Below, one piece after another: positions 17,625-26,163 of a stretch of 64,000 nt of DNA. The notes under the pieces were generated by a model, which made no database searches, had not been told where the DNA came from, and saw nothing but the letters and a program-made list of their open reading frames with translations. Position 1 is the stretch's first letter. Every line of letters starts with the position of its first letter. This DNA is from an archaeon (GTDB lineage: Archaea; Thermoproteota; Nitrososphaeria; Nitrososphaerales; Gagatemarchaeaceae), in assembly GCA_021819105.1 (NCBI GenBank), contig JAKASK010000003.1, positions 1 to 64,000 of the forward strand, in the 5' to 3' direction. Position numbers and translations under genes: made by a program.

Positions 17625-18101
17625 CTACTGGCCCTTCCTTTCGCGGGCTCTGACGGTCATTTTCATCTTGTTCCGTCTGCCTCGCCCCTCCATCCCTTCG
17701 ATAAGCGCAAGCGAGATGAACGCCGCCGCGACAGAAACCGGGACCACAGCGGCATACTCGGCGGTGACCGCGATCGAGCGGTTCGAGCCAGCCGAAGATG
17801 CGGCAGCCGTGGCGTTGGCGAGGACATCTGCGGCGATGGCGTCAGCGGCCTGGAGGGATTGGGAAGAGCCGTTCCCCGCCGAGAGGATGCCGAGGGCCCG
17901 GTTCAGGTCGCCTGTCCATGCAGAGACCTGGGCAGGGTTGACTCCCCGCAACTGGGAGCTCTGGACAGCTTCCTCGGCTCCGATCATCGTCGGCGGGAGC
18001 GCAAGGCCTCCCGCGACCTGCGAGGTCGACGAAACGACGACAGGGACGACGAGGAGGAGCGCTGCGGTTGCCATTGCCAGGACAGCCAGCTTCGACGCCA
18101 A
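17625..18101 (-). CDS. Small bitopic membrane protein between two DUF1616 halves
   Basis: The protein has 158 residues, with a signal-anchor-like N-terminus (LAVLAMATAALLLVVPVVVSS), an Ala/Ser-rich external segment, a second membrane helix near residue 115-135 (AAVVPVSVAAAFISLALI) and a very basic cytoplasmic tail (GRGRRNKMKMTVRARERKG). I know no family. It is sandwiched without gaps between the two DUF1616-like genes, so it is likely a third subunit of the same membrane complex. It starts with TTG at 18101. Confidence 0.6.
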   Translation of the reverse strand: MASKLAVLAMATAALLLVVPVVVSSTSQVAGGLALPPTMIGAEEAVQSSQLRGVNPAQVSAWTGDLNRALGILSAGNGSSQSLQAADAIAADVLANATAAASSAGSNRSIAVTAEYAAVVPVSVAAAFISLALIEGMEGRGRRNKMKMTVRARERKGQ

Positions 18102-18126
18102 AGATCTTCGTTCCTGCTGAAGGAGC

Positions 18127-18720
18127 CTATGCGTGCGTCCGGTGCCCGTCCGGCGATTTCGCGCTTCTGCGTCGTCTCACCACGCCCAGCAGGGCGAAGA
18201 GGACGACATACCCCGTCACCCCCACGGTGACCGCGAAAGCGTTGAGCCCCAGAGGGGTGATGTTGAACGCCAACCCGATGAATGAGACTATGACGACGCT
18301 CAAGACCACAGAGTAGGTGGCCCTCTCAGGACCGCTGAACTCGCGGCGCGTGAAAAGCGCCTGCACCGTGACGTACCCGGGGACGAAGGCGAGCATGGAG
18401 AGGACCACGACCCACCTCGCGATGATGGCAGGGAAGGAGGTCAGATAGACGGAGAAGGGGATGCTGAGAACCGCGAAGGCGACCGAGGCATAGAACCAGG
18501 CGTTGTGCCCGGCTGGCCGCATGTAGGCCGCCCACGAGCCCGACGGCGTCGGCGGGGCGTCCAGCTCGACCTCGCCCCCGTCTTCGAGGGTGTCGATGAT
18601 GCTCAGAAACCGCTCCTCGGAAAGGTCGGGCCAGACCTCGCGGGCTTTGGCGTAGACACCCCCGACGGTCGAGGGACCATTCGCGGTGATGAGCTTCAGG
18701 ATCTCGCTGCTTTGGCTCAT
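18127..18720 (-). CDS. DUF1616-like membrane protein with N-terminal winged-helix-like domain
   Basis: The protein has 197 residues. The first ~60 form a helix-turn-helix-like domain (ILKLITANGPSTVGGVYAKA, then FLSIIDTLEDGGEVEL). Four membrane segments follow (SVAFAVLSIPFSVYLTSF; WVVVLSMLAFVPGYVTVQALF; SVVLSVVIVSFIGLAF; VTVGVTGYVVLFALLGVV). The segment PGYVTVQALF with F-x-G-x-ERATYSVVLS is the hallmark of the DUF1616 N-terminal half. The matching exported half is a separate protein at 17010-17624. It lies 8 nt downstream of the carbamoyltransferase in one operon. Confidence 0.7.
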   Translation of the reverse strand: MSQSSEILKLITANGPSTVGGVYAKAREVWPDLSEERFLSIIDTLEDGGEVELDAPPTPSGSWAAYMRPAGHNAWFYASVAFAVLSIPFSVYLTSFPAIIARWVVVLSMLAFVPGYVTVQALFTRREFSGPERATYSVVLSVVIVSFIGLAFNITPLGLNAFAVTVGVTGYVVLFALLGVVRRRRSAKSPDGHRTHA

Positions 18721-18728
18721 TGGCGACT

Positions 18729-20435
18729 TCAGTTCCTTTGCAGGAGGTATTCCCCGATTGCAAGTGCGTCCAGCTTCGAGCTCTGGAACGTCCAGATGGC
18801 CATTTCGGGGGTCCCCGCTATCGGATACCCGTGGAGGTTGAAGCTGGTGTTGAGCACCCCGCCTACCCCGCTCGCCGAGTCGAACGATTCCACCACGTGC
18901 CTATACCCCTCGTTCCAGTGGTTCAGGGTCTGCGGCCTGCAGGTCAGGTCCTGTGGGTGGATGGCGGCGGCGATGTCCGACCGCCTTTCTGTGGTGTCGA
19001 AGGACGTTATCATGTACCTCGCGGGGACCGGGTCGACGAGGTAGTCCGCCATCCTCTCCTCGAGCATGGACGGCGCGAAGGGCATCCAAAAGTCCCGCTG
19101 CTTGATCGCTGAGTTGATGCGCCTCACCACGTCGTAGCGCCTCGGGTCAGCGAGGATGCTCCTGTTCCCCAGGGCCCTGGGCCCCCACTCGACCCTCCCG
19201 CTGAACCGGGCGACGACCTTCCCCTTCCCGAGGAGGTCGCCCACGGTCCCGTCAATGTCCGCGTGTTTCTCGAAGGACAGTCCGCCCGTCTTGGCGAGGG
19301 CAGCCTGAATCTCCTCGTCCGCGTATTCGGGCCCGTGGTAGATCCCCTCCACCGGCGCGGCGACGGCCTCGACCCCCTCCCTGACGCAGAAGTCGTGATA
19401 GACCTGGAGGGCCGCCCCTACCGGCGTGCCGTCGTCCCCGGCCGCGGGATAGAAGAACGCCCCCTCGACCCCGCTCATCCTCATCACTTTTGCGTTGGCC
19501 TTCACGTTCAGGACGTTTCCGCCTGCGAAGGCGACCTTGTGGACGCCTGTCTTTTCAATCGCGTTTGCGACCCATTTGCACACGAGGTCCTCGTAGTGCT
19601 CCTGGCAGGCAGCCGCGACGTTGTCGAACCTCTCACCGGCAAGGAGCCTCTGGAGCCCACCCTGCATCCCCTTGAGGTATGAGCCGAAGGTGTTCTGGAA
19701 CTCGAGCGGGTTGGCGGGGTTGATTCGAACTATCTTCTTCATCTTGTCGACGCAGTATTCAGGTTTGCCATATGGGGCCAGACCCATTGTCTTCCATTCG
19801 TGATCCCAGGGTTTCATCCCCAGATACCGGGTTATCTCGCTGTAGTACGAGTTGCCGATCGAATCGTAGAACGTCGACCAGGCGATCCTGTTGATGTCTC
19901 CCTTCTCCGCCACGCTCACGGTCGACGAGACCCCGTCCCCCGCGCCGTCGCAGGTCATCACGAGCACGGGCTCGTCGTATCCCCACGGCGCTGACCTGTA
20001 GGCGCAGGAGGCATGGGTGAGGTGGTGCTCGACGAACGAGACCTCTTTGTCCCCGATGCCGAGAGAGGCGAAGATCGCCTTGAGCTCGTCGATGTTGCGG
20101 GAGCGCTGGAGCAGCCCGACATAGAACTTCACGAACGACTTGCCGTGCAGGTAGGGCGCCAGCTTCTCGAACAAGCGCACCCTGAACGGATACTCCTCGA
20201 GAGGGGAGTAGACCCTGTTGAGGCTGACAATGGCAATCGCGTCGGTCTCTGAGGGGTGTATCTTCGCTATCTTGTAGACCTCTGGGACTGACAGCTTCGG
20301 CGCGCCGCTGTGGTGCTTGATGTTGGTCAGCCTCTCCTCCTGCACCGCCGCGACCACCTTCCCGTCCCTGACCAGGGCGGCCCCGCAGTCGTGGCCGTCG
20401 TTGACCCCGAGGACTGTTATCGGCCTGTGAGGCAA
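18729..20435 (-). CDS. Carbamoyltransferase, NodU/CmcH family
   Basis: This enzyme transfers carbamoyl from carbamoyl phosphate to a hydroxyl, usually of a sugar, through an O-carbamoyl-adenylate. At 568 residues it has both domains. The Kae1-like N-terminal part has VLGVNDGHDCGAALVRDG and the metal-binding HHLTHASCAYRSAPW, then VMTCDGAGDG and KTMGLAPYG. The YrdC-like C-terminal part has FSGRVEWGPRALGNRSILADPR and VLNTSFNLHGYPIAGTPEMA. It starts with TTG and is the first gene of the run ending at 15819, suggesting carbamoylation of the surface glycan built by neighbouring enzymes. The acceptor is unknown. Confidence 0.92.
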   Translation of the reverse strand: MPHRPITVLGVNDGHDCGAALVRDGKVVAAVQEERLTNIKHHSGAPKLSVPEVYKIAKIHPSETDAIAIVSLNRVYSPLEEYPFRVRLFEKLAPYLHGKSFVKFYVGLLQRSRNIDELKAIFASLGIGDKEVSFVEHHLTHASCAYRSAPWGYDEPVLVMTCDGAGDGVSSTVSVAEKGDINRIAWSTFYDSIGNSYYSEITRYLGMKPWDHEWKTMGLAPYGKPEYCVDKMKKIVRINPANPLEFQNTFGSYLKGMQGGLQRLLAGERFDNVAAACQEHYEDLVCKWVANAIEKTGVHKVAFAGGNVLNVKANAKVMRMSGVEGAFFYPAAGDDGTPVGAALQVYHDFCVREGVEAVAAPVEGIYHGPEYADEEIQAALAKTGGLSFEKHADIDGTVGDLLGKGKVVARFSGRVEWGPRALGNRSILADPRRYDVVRRINSAIKQRDFWMPFAPSMLEERMADYLVDPVPARYMITSFDTTERRSDIAAAIHPQDLTCRPQTLNHWNEGYRHVVESFDSASGVGGVLNTSFNLHGYPIAGTPEMAIWTFQSSKLDALAIGEYLLQRN

Positions 20436-20473
20436 GTGCCTGACCTACCTGGATGCGCCCTTCAGAGCACGAT

Positions 20474-20914
20474 TCAATGTATGCACGTGGCCAGCCCGTC
20501 GAAGCCGGAGTCGAAGCTCATTATCCTTTCAATGCCCCGCCTCTCCATATGGACGAGGGAAACGCAGTCTGTGAAGCTAAGCGGTTTCTTCCCGAGGCTC
20601 TGAAACTTCTCCCAGGAGTCATGGAACTCCGCAGCACCCGTGAACAGTTTTTCCACCCTCGGAGACTCCAATGCGAGCCTGCCCACGCCGAGGGCCTCCT
20701 GGGATGTCACCTTGACCCCTTCCTCGAGTATGAGAGAGGCGACGAAGCGCTCGACCTCGTCCCTCCTCTCCTTGTCCAGCTTGACCGTCAGAGACACGGG
20801 CGCCAAGAACATCTCTCTACTCTTGTTCTTCTCTACTAGTGCCCTGCTATGGGCAGGAGGGGGGACTGAAAGCGTCCATGCGTCTGTTGAAGCGGGAAGG
20901 AAGTGCTGTCGCAT
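20474..20914 (-). CDS. PIN-domain nuclease (VapC-like), N-terminus doubtful
   Basis: The C-terminal half matches PIN ribonucleases: LSFTDCVSLVHMERRGIERIMSFDSGFD supplies the third and fourth acidic positions, and HSRALVEKNKS with VTSQEALG supply the middle. The expected first strand with its catalytic Asp near residue 5 is absent in this frame. In the +1 frame, just before a run of cytosines near 20859-20864, the strand MDAFSPPLLP looks like that start. The gene may therefore be frameshifted. No antitoxin gene is visible next to it. The toxin partner, if any, is missing or the gene is an orphan. Confidence 0.5.
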   Translation of the reverse strand: MRQHFLPASTDAWTLSVPPPAHSRALVEKNKSREMFLAPVSLTVKLDKERRDEVERFVASLILEEGVKVTSQEALGVGRLALESPRVEKLFTGAAEFHDSWEKFQSLGKKPLSFTDCVSLVHMERRGIERIMSFDSGFDGLATCIH

Positions 20915-20956
20915 CTAGGTCTCGGGCTGGATGGTACTGCGTCGGCCAGGCGTCGG

Positions 20957-22009
20957 TCATTTCCGGCCTAGAGGGCGACGTATGGCGGGGGCTGGCCCCC
21001 GCGAGGCCTTGTGCCAGTCTATCGTCCTAGTCAGCCCTTCCTCCAGGTCGACCTTCGGCACCCATCCGAGGAGCTCCTTCGCTCTGCTGATGTCGAGGGC
21101 CCTGCTGAACGGCCCTTCGGGCTTCGACCTGTCGTAGATGACCTTCGAAGGCCTGTGACCGCTTATCCTGAGGATCCTCTCGGCCACGTCTTTGATTGTG
21201 TACCTCTTGTCCCATCCGAGGTTCACCGCGGTCCCGTCGGTTATCTTCTCGGCGGCGAGTATCGACCCTGCGGCGATGTCATCGACGTAGGTGAACCCAC
21301 GCTCCTGCAGCCCAGACCCCCACACCACGTATGGGTCCGTGCGGTCGAGGGCCTTCTCCACCAGGGCGGCGATGGCGTGGGAGCCGTCGAGCTCCCCGGG
21401 CCCGTAGACGGTGAGGTAGCGGGCGGCGCTCGTCTTCAGCCCCTTCTCGCTGTGGAACGCGAGGAGCTGCATCTCCCCCATGAGCTTGGCGAACCCGTAG
21501 AGGTTGTCAGCGCTCTTCCAACCCTCCCCTGTGGAGAGTATGTCGGATTCCTTCAGGAGGTACCCGGGCCTGTTGATGGAGTCGGGGTAGACGCAGGCGC
21601 TGGAAGAGAAGTGCACCCTGTCGACCCCCGCCTCGTAGCTTGCGCTGATGACGTTGTGGTCGATGGAGAGCATAGCTGAGCAGTCTGCCTGCCTGGTGTC
21701 GACGAACTCGCGCCCCCCGAAGACCGCCCCGAGGTGGAAGACGACGTCGTACCCCTTCGCCACCCTCCTGAACCCGAGCCTGTCTGACTCGAGGTCGACG
21801 AGCGACAGGTCGGCCTTCTTGATGCCGTTCTTGGCGTAGACTCTGTCCAGTCGGGCCAGCTTCGCCTTCCAGGTGTCCGAGGGCGCGTTCCCCTGGGGCT
21901 TGTCCACGGCCGTCACCTGGGCTCCGGCCCTCAAGAGGCGGTCCGCGATGTTGCTCCCGATGAACCCAGCCCCGCCGGTGACGATGACCTTGCTCCTTGA
22001 CCACTTCAT
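20957..22009 (-). CDS. NAD-dependent sugar epimerase/dehydratase, GDP-mannose 3,5-epimerase-like
   Basis: This is an extended SDR enzyme acting on a nucleotide sugar. The NAD-binding motif GGAGFIGSNIADRLL is followed by a VDKPQGN loop, VVFHLGAVFGG, the SSSACVYP strand with its catalytic Ser, and the YGFAKLMGE active-site Tyr/Lys. The SSACVYP form and the later ERGFTYVDDIAAG resemble GDP-mannose 3,5-epimerase more than UDP-galactose epimerases. C-terminal R-KPEGPFSRALDISRAKELLGW is standard. It ends a minus-strand operon that also holds a CDP-paratose-epimerase-like gene. The exact sugar is not determined. Confidence 0.85.
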   Translation of the reverse strand: MKWSRSKVIVTGGAGFIGSNIADRLLRAGAQVTAVDKPQGNAPSDTWKAKLARLDRVYAKNGIKKADLSLVDLESDRLGFRRVAKGYDVVFHLGAVFGGREFVDTRQADCSAMLSIDHNVISASYEAGVDRVHFSSSACVYPDSINRPGYLLKESDILSTGEGWKSADNLYGFAKLMGEMQLLAFHSEKGLKTSAARYLTVYGPGELDGSHAIAALVEKALDRTDPYVVWGSGLQERGFTYVDDIAAGSILAAEKITDGTAVNLGWDKRYTIKDVAERILRISGHRPSKVIYDRSKPEGPFSRALDISRAKELLGWVPKVDLEEGLTRTIDWHKASRGPAPAIRRPLGRK

Positions 22010-22024
22010 ATCTAGTCTTGCCCC

Positions 22025-23209
22025 TCAGTTGAACGCGGCCGAGAGTGACGTTTTTAACGATTCTTCGGAGAACTGTTCCTCGGCAAGGCGGAGCGCGTTC
22101 GCCGCGAGCCTCTGCGAAAGCTGCGGGTCCGACGCGAGCGATCTGATTGCGGCGACGAGCCCGTCCACGTCCCCGTTTCTGACCGCTATGCCGCAGCTGT
22201 TTTTCCCGATCAGCTCGGCAGGGTACCCTCCCCCCACGTAGACCATGGGCTTCCCGCTCCAGAGACACTCCACGAACTTGATGGGGAAAGATACGTCCGG
22301 TATCCTCTCCGGAGCCATGGGGAGCACCAGGGCCCCGCTGCCTGCGATGAGCGCCTCCAACTCGCTCCGCGCCATCCTCCTGCCCACGAACTCCAAGTTG
22401 GGGACTCCCCTGGACTCCTCAAGGACCTCCTTCAGCGACTCCCCGTCTCCCTTTACCATGAACCTGACGCCGCTCCCAGCCAGTCCCTTGGCCGCATCGA
22501 CCAGCGGGCCGAAGTCGTAGTTCTTCCCGACGTTCCCGTAGTACAGGACGGTGTACGGATAGTTGGCGGGCCCGGAGGGCAGGGGGTTCGAGACGTTTGG
22601 TACCGCCATCGTCTTTGCTCCGGGGACGCCGTAGCTGGAGGACAGGACCCTCCTCTGGCCGCTGGTCAGGACGGTGACCCTGTCGCTGGTCCTGTAGGCG
22701 AACAGGGCGAAGAGCCTCGCGAGCCCGAAGAACAGCGAGCCCGGGTCGGCATGCCCCGTGTTCGCCATGGCTTCCGGCCAAATGTCGGTTATGTCAGAAG
22801 TCAACCTGGACCCCCAGAAGAGCCTGTGGACGAGGGCGGTGTAGGTGGAGAAGACCCGCTGGCTGAAGGCCCAGACGCAAGGGGCCCTGCCGTATGAGAC
22901 GGTGAGCGGGATCGAGCCGAGGCAGAACCAGAAGTACTGGATCATGCGGGCGGCAAGCCCGGAGTGCGGGATCGAGGGCATCCTGAGCCTCACCACCCTG
23001 AGCCCGGGCGAGTCTTCCACTGACACGAGTTCCTTCTGCACAACCGCGCCGGAAGGATAGTGCGGCGCCCCGGCTATCAGAACCACGCTCTTCCCCAGCG
23101 AGGCGAACGCTGAAAGCGCCCTTCGCAGCCGCGTCACGTCACCGTTGATGTCTGGCTCCCAGTACTGGGAGATGATGCAGACGTCGAAAGGACCGCGAGT
23201 CGACCGCAT
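22025..23209 (-). CDS. Glycosyltransferase family 4, WbuB-like
   Basis: The N-terminal pattern VCIISQYWEPDINGDVTRLRRAL with APHYPSGAV, and the central SDITDIWPEAM, are typical of WbuB/WcaI-like GT4 enzymes, which transfer N-acetyl-fucosamine or related sugars. The donor domain has VLYYGNVGKNYDFGPLVDAAK, FMVKGDGESLKEV and PDVSFPIKFVECLWSGKPMVYVGGG. It lies between two sugar epimerase genes. I chose ATG 23209, 7 nt after the epimerase stop; a TTG at 23233 would overlap that gene. Confidence 0.88.
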   Translation of the reverse strand: MRSTRGPFDVCIISQYWEPDINGDVTRLRRALSAFASLGKSVVLIAGAPHYPSGAVVQKELVSVEDSPGLRVVRLRMPSIPHSGLAARMIQYFWFCLGSIPLTVSYGRAPCVWAFSQRVFSTYTALVHRLFWGSRLTSDITDIWPEAMANTGHADPGSLFFGLARLFALFAYRTSDRVTVLTSGQRRVLSSSYGVPGAKTMAVPNVSNPLPSGPANYPYTVLYYGNVGKNYDFGPLVDAAKGLAGSGVRFMVKGDGESLKEVLEESRGVPNLEFVGRRMARSELEALIAGSGALVLPMAPERIPDVSFPIKFVECLWSGKPMVYVGGGYPAELIGKNSCGIAVRNGDVDGLVAAIRSLASDPQLSQRLAANALRLAEEQFSEESLKTSLSAAFN

Positions 23210-23216
23210 TCCTGTA

Positions 23217-24269
23217 TCAAGGACCGGTCGCAAAGATGCCCCTGTTGTCGTACGCCCATCTGTGGAGTCTCGTTACCCCCTCGGCCGGAACAGTCTTTGG
23301 TTTCCACCCCAAAGCGGACTGCGCCTTCCTGATGTCGCTGACGTACACCTTCTGGTCTGCCTCCCGCCAGTCTGACCACTTCGTCTGCACCTCACAGCCT
23401 GGGAGTTTCCTGATGATATCGAGCAGCTCCAGCAGCGAGAGCGTGTTCTCGGCCCCGCCGCCGACGTTGAACACCTCGCCCGTCCGTTTCTTGGAGAGCG
23501 CCAGCTCCATGGCGTCCACGAGGTCCCCTACGTAGAGCACGTCGCGGACCTGCTTCCCGTCCCCGTAGACCGTGATCGGGCGTCCGGTCAGAGAGGCTAT
23601 GACGAACCACGCCACCCACCCCTGGTCTTCCACCCCGAACTGCCTCTCCCCGTAGATGCAGCTCATCCTGAAGACCGACGCCGACAGCCCGTAGGAGTGC
23701 GCGTACTCCTGGACGTAGAGGTCCCCGGCCAGCTTCGAGGCCCCATAGGGCGAGTGCCCCGCGAGGTCCACCGGGAACGCCTCGGGGATGCCCTCCGCGT
23801 ACCTGGGGTCGTCGAAGGCGTACCTCCCGGAGGACTCTTTGAGCTTCACCCCGTTGACGTTCTCTCCGTAGACCTTGTTCGTAGAGGTGAACAGGACGGC
23901 CGCGTCGTTCTCGCGCGCCGCCTCCATCACGTTGAACGTCCCCAGGGCGTTCACTTCGAAGTCCCGCCGAGGGTCGGCGAGGGATGCGGTCACCGCTACC
24001 TGCCCGGCGATGTGGTAGATGGTCTTGGCTCCCCTGGCAGCGCGGCCGACGGCCTCGGGCGAACGGACGTCGCCGTTTACGAAGCTCAGCTTCCCCTTCT
24101 TCCCCTTCAGGAACTCGAGGTTGTAGGCGTCCGTAGACCTTCGCCCCTTCCCAAGGACCCCCGACCTGGAGAGGTCGTCGAAGACCACCACGTCGTCCCC
24201 CTTCTCCAGGCACCGCTCGGCCACGTGCGACCCAACGAAGCCGGCACCCCCGGTCACGAGGACCTTCAT
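23217..24269 (-). CDS. NAD-dependent epimerase, CDP-paratose 2-epimerase-like
   Basis: This extended SDR has GGAGFVGSHVAERCL for NAD binding, VAVTASLADPRRDFEVNALGTFNV, the STNKVYG strand, and HSPYGASKLAGDLYVQEYA with catalytic Tyr and Lys. FRMSCIYGERQFGVEDQGWVAWF followed by YGDGKQVRDVLYVGDL is characteristic of the CDP-paratose/tyvelose 2-epimerase (RfbE) branch. The enzyme probably interconverts C2 or C4 epimers of a nucleotide (deoxy)sugar. Its ATG overlaps the stop of the upstream GT2 gene by four bases, so they are co-translated. The real substrate may differ from CDP-paratose. Confidence 0.88.
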   Translation of the reverse strand: MKVLVTGGAGFVGSHVAERCLEKGDDVVVFDDLSRSGVLGKGRRSTDAYNLEFLKGKKGKLSFVNGDVRSPEAVGRAARGAKTIYHIAGQVAVTASLADPRRDFEVNALGTFNVMEAARENDAAVLFTSTNKVYGENVNGVKLKESSGRYAFDDPRYAEGIPEAFPVDLAGHSPYGASKLAGDLYVQEYAHSYGLSASVFRMSCIYGERQFGVEDQGWVAWFVIASLTGRPITVYGDGKQVRDVLYVGDLVDAMELALSKKRTGEVFNVGGGAENTLSLLELLDIIRKLPGCEVQTKWSDWREADQKVYVSDIRKAQSALGWKPKTVPAEGVTRLHRWAYDNRGIFATGP

Positions 24270-25153
24270 CCGTGCCTGAGCCTCACTGCGAGGTTGTTCA
24301 TGGCGTAGAGGAGCATCGCCCCGACGGCGAGCACCAGGCCGACGAAGATGAGTCCTATCGAAGCGAGCGCCAGCGGGACGCTGAAGAAGTGGGAGTTAGA
24401 GTACAGCGCCAGGAGGTCCGCGCCGAAGAGGGCGCCTGCGACGAGCAGGAAGAGGCTGGGCACCCCCAGGTAGAGGAGGGGGCTCCTCTCGGTGACGGTA
24501 CGGATGATAGTCAGCAGCACGTACACCCCCTGCCTCCCCGCGCCGTAGGTGGAGGTGTCCTCCCCGTAGGCCACCCCGACCGGTATCTCCTCCACCCTCA
24601 GCCCCTTGGCGAACGCGTCCACGATAATCTGCGAGTCCACCCCTATCCCGTGCTCCGCGACCCTGATGGCGTCGATGGCCTTCCGCGAGTAGGCCCTGAA
24701 CCCGCTCTGCGAGTCCGCGAGCTTGGCCCCGGAGGCAGCGTTGGTGGCGCCCGTGAGCAGGGCGTTCCCGGCCTTCCTGTGGCCGGGCATCCCGTCTCCT
24801 ATCTCCCGCGCGCCGCTGACCAGGTCCGCCTTGCCCGCCTCTATCGGCGCGACGAGGCGTGGGATCTCGTCGGGGTCGTGCTGGCCGTCACCGTCGAGGG
24901 TGACGACGATCGACGCCCCGAGGTTCTTGGCCGCCCTGAAGAGGTCGCTCAGGGCCACCCCCTTGCCCAGGTTGCTGTCATGCCTGATCACCTCGGCGCC
25001 CAGCTTCTCTGCTATCCGCGCTGTGAGGTCCTTGGACCCGTCGTCGCAGACGACCACCCTGTCGACGTGCGGCAAAGTCTTGACGATGACAGACGCGATG
25101 TGCGCCTCCTCGTTGTAGCATGGGATGCAGGCGACTATCCTCTGGCCCTCCAT
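24266..25153 (-). CDS. GT2, dolichyl-phosphate mannose synthase-like
   Basis: The first ~200 residues form a DPM1-type GT-A domain: VACIPCYNEEAHIASVIV, VVVCDDGSKD, the DXD-type VVTLDGDGQHDPDEIPRL, SGAREI, and DSQSGFRAYSRKAI. Two membrane helices follow (LGVPSLFLLVAGALFGADLLAL; LALASIGLIFVGLVLAVGAMLLY). It would load a sugar from a nucleotide donor onto dolichyl phosphate, producing the lipid donor used by GT-C enzymes outside the membrane. It begins one base after the CPBP gene ends and overlaps the following epimerase, so it lies in the same operon. Confidence 0.9.
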   Translation of the reverse strand: MEGQRIVACIPCYNEEAHIASVIVKTLPHVDRVVVCDDGSKDLTARIAEKLGAEVIRHDSNLGKGVALSDLFRAAKNLGASIVVTLDGDGQHDPDEIPRLVAPIEAGKADLVSGAREIGDGMPGHRKAGNALLTGATNAASGAKLADSQSGFRAYSRKAIDAIRVAEHGIGVDSQIIVDAFAKGLRVEEIPVGVAYGEDTSTYGAGRQGVYVLLTIIRTVTERSPLLYLGVPSLFLLVAGALFGADLLALYSNSHFFSVPLALASIGLIFVGLVLAVGAMLLYAMNNLAVRLRHG

Positions 25154-26146
25154 CTACACTATCCCCAGGAGGAACAGCACGATGTTGTCCAGCCCGTGGG
25201 CGACGATGGGCCCAAGCAGGCTGTCGGTGCGGTAGGCGAAGTACCCGAAGACGACCCCTGCGGAGTAGGCGAAGATGACCTCCAACGGGCTGAACCACCC
25301 GAGGTGCATCTGGCCGAATATCACGGAGGAGAAGCAGATGGCCTGCCAGGGGGGCATCATCTGCCCCAGGGACCCCATCAGGACCCCCCTGAACAGCAGC
25401 TCCTCGGTCACTGCGACGAAGACCACCATGACGACGCTGAGGTAGAGCAGGTTCTCGAAGAGGTTGGATGTCCCAAGGATCGAACCCGGATGCAGGATGA
25501 AGTGCTCCACCACCCCCATCAGGGTGCCGATGCCTACGCCTGCGCCGAGGACCAGGGCCAAGTTCCCCTTCCCCCGGACCAGCCTGACCTCCCTCGCAGA
25601 GACCTTCCTGAAGGTGAGGTAGGCGATGGTCCCGGTGAGTACCAGCGCGTAGACCACCGGGATGTAGCTGGCGACGTTGAAGTATCCGAGGGGGAACGGC
25701 GCGACCACGACCCTGGTGGCGAAGACCAGCGCCATCGCCTCGACCGATATCCTGGCGGCCCTGTTCCCATTGGCGACCACGGGGGCGATCAGCGGGAGCG
25801 TGATCATGGAGACGAGGGCCACGGTCAGCCCTGCGCTCGAGTAGACGCTGTCAAGGAGGAGCTCCTCGGCGAGGACCAGGGCAGCCAGCCCGGCGAAGAG
25901 GACCTTCGGGCTGACCAGGGGGCGCGGGGCGAGGGCGGCGGCCTCGGGGGCTCCCTTGTACCCGTCGGGGCTCCCCACTATGAACCCGGCAGAAATGCCT
26001 GTGAAGACGATCGCCGAGGCCACGTACAGGCCGTAGTCGAACCCGAGGAGCCTTGAGAGGACCGCGTAGGCGCCGAGGGATGCGATGGCGATGCCAGACC
26101 CTGTGAACAGGGTGCCGGAGAAGAGCCCGGTGGGGGACTTCAGCAA
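25154..26146 (-). CDS. CPBP family intramembrane metalloprotease (CaaX protease/Rce1-like)
   Basis: This multi-pass membrane protein of about 330 residues has the three CPBP motifs: VAVTEELLFRGVLMG (EExxxR), FSSVIFGQMHLGWF (the second motif with His) and IVAHGLDNIVLF (HxxxN-type). Such proteins cleave within the membrane, or anchor and process surface proteins; some are bacteriocin-immunity related. The N-terminal extension possible from 26242 overlaps the upstream gene and reads as non-coding; TTG 26146 (MLKSPTGLF) is the most likely start. It is second in a minus-strand operon ahead of glycan genes. The substrate is unknown. Confidence 0.8.
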   Translation of the reverse strand: MLKSPTGLFSGTLFTGSGIAIASLGAYAVLSRLLGFDYGLYVASAIVFTGISAGFIVGSPDGYKGAPEAAALAPRPLVSPKVLFAGLAALVLAEELLLDSVYSSAGLTVALVSMITLPLIAPVVANGNRAARISVEAMALVFATRVVVAPFPLGYFNVASYIPVVYALVLTGTIAYLTFRKVSAREVRLVRGKGNLALVLGAGVGIGTLMGVVEHFILHPGSILGTSNLFENLLYLSVVMVVFVAVTEELLFRGVLMGSLGQMMPPWQAICFSSVIFGQMHLGWFSPLEVIFAYSAGVVFGYFAYRTDSLLGPIVAHGLDNIVLFLLGIV

Positions 26147-26163
26147 ACGCGTTCGGTGGCCGT

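Noticed and set aside
24272-26056. 594-codon plus-strand open frame opposite the GT2 and CPBP genes
   Set aside because: It is full of Glu/Asp/Arg/Pro/Gly repeats without domain character and lies opposite genes with clear family motifs. In GC-rich DNA such antisense frames are common.
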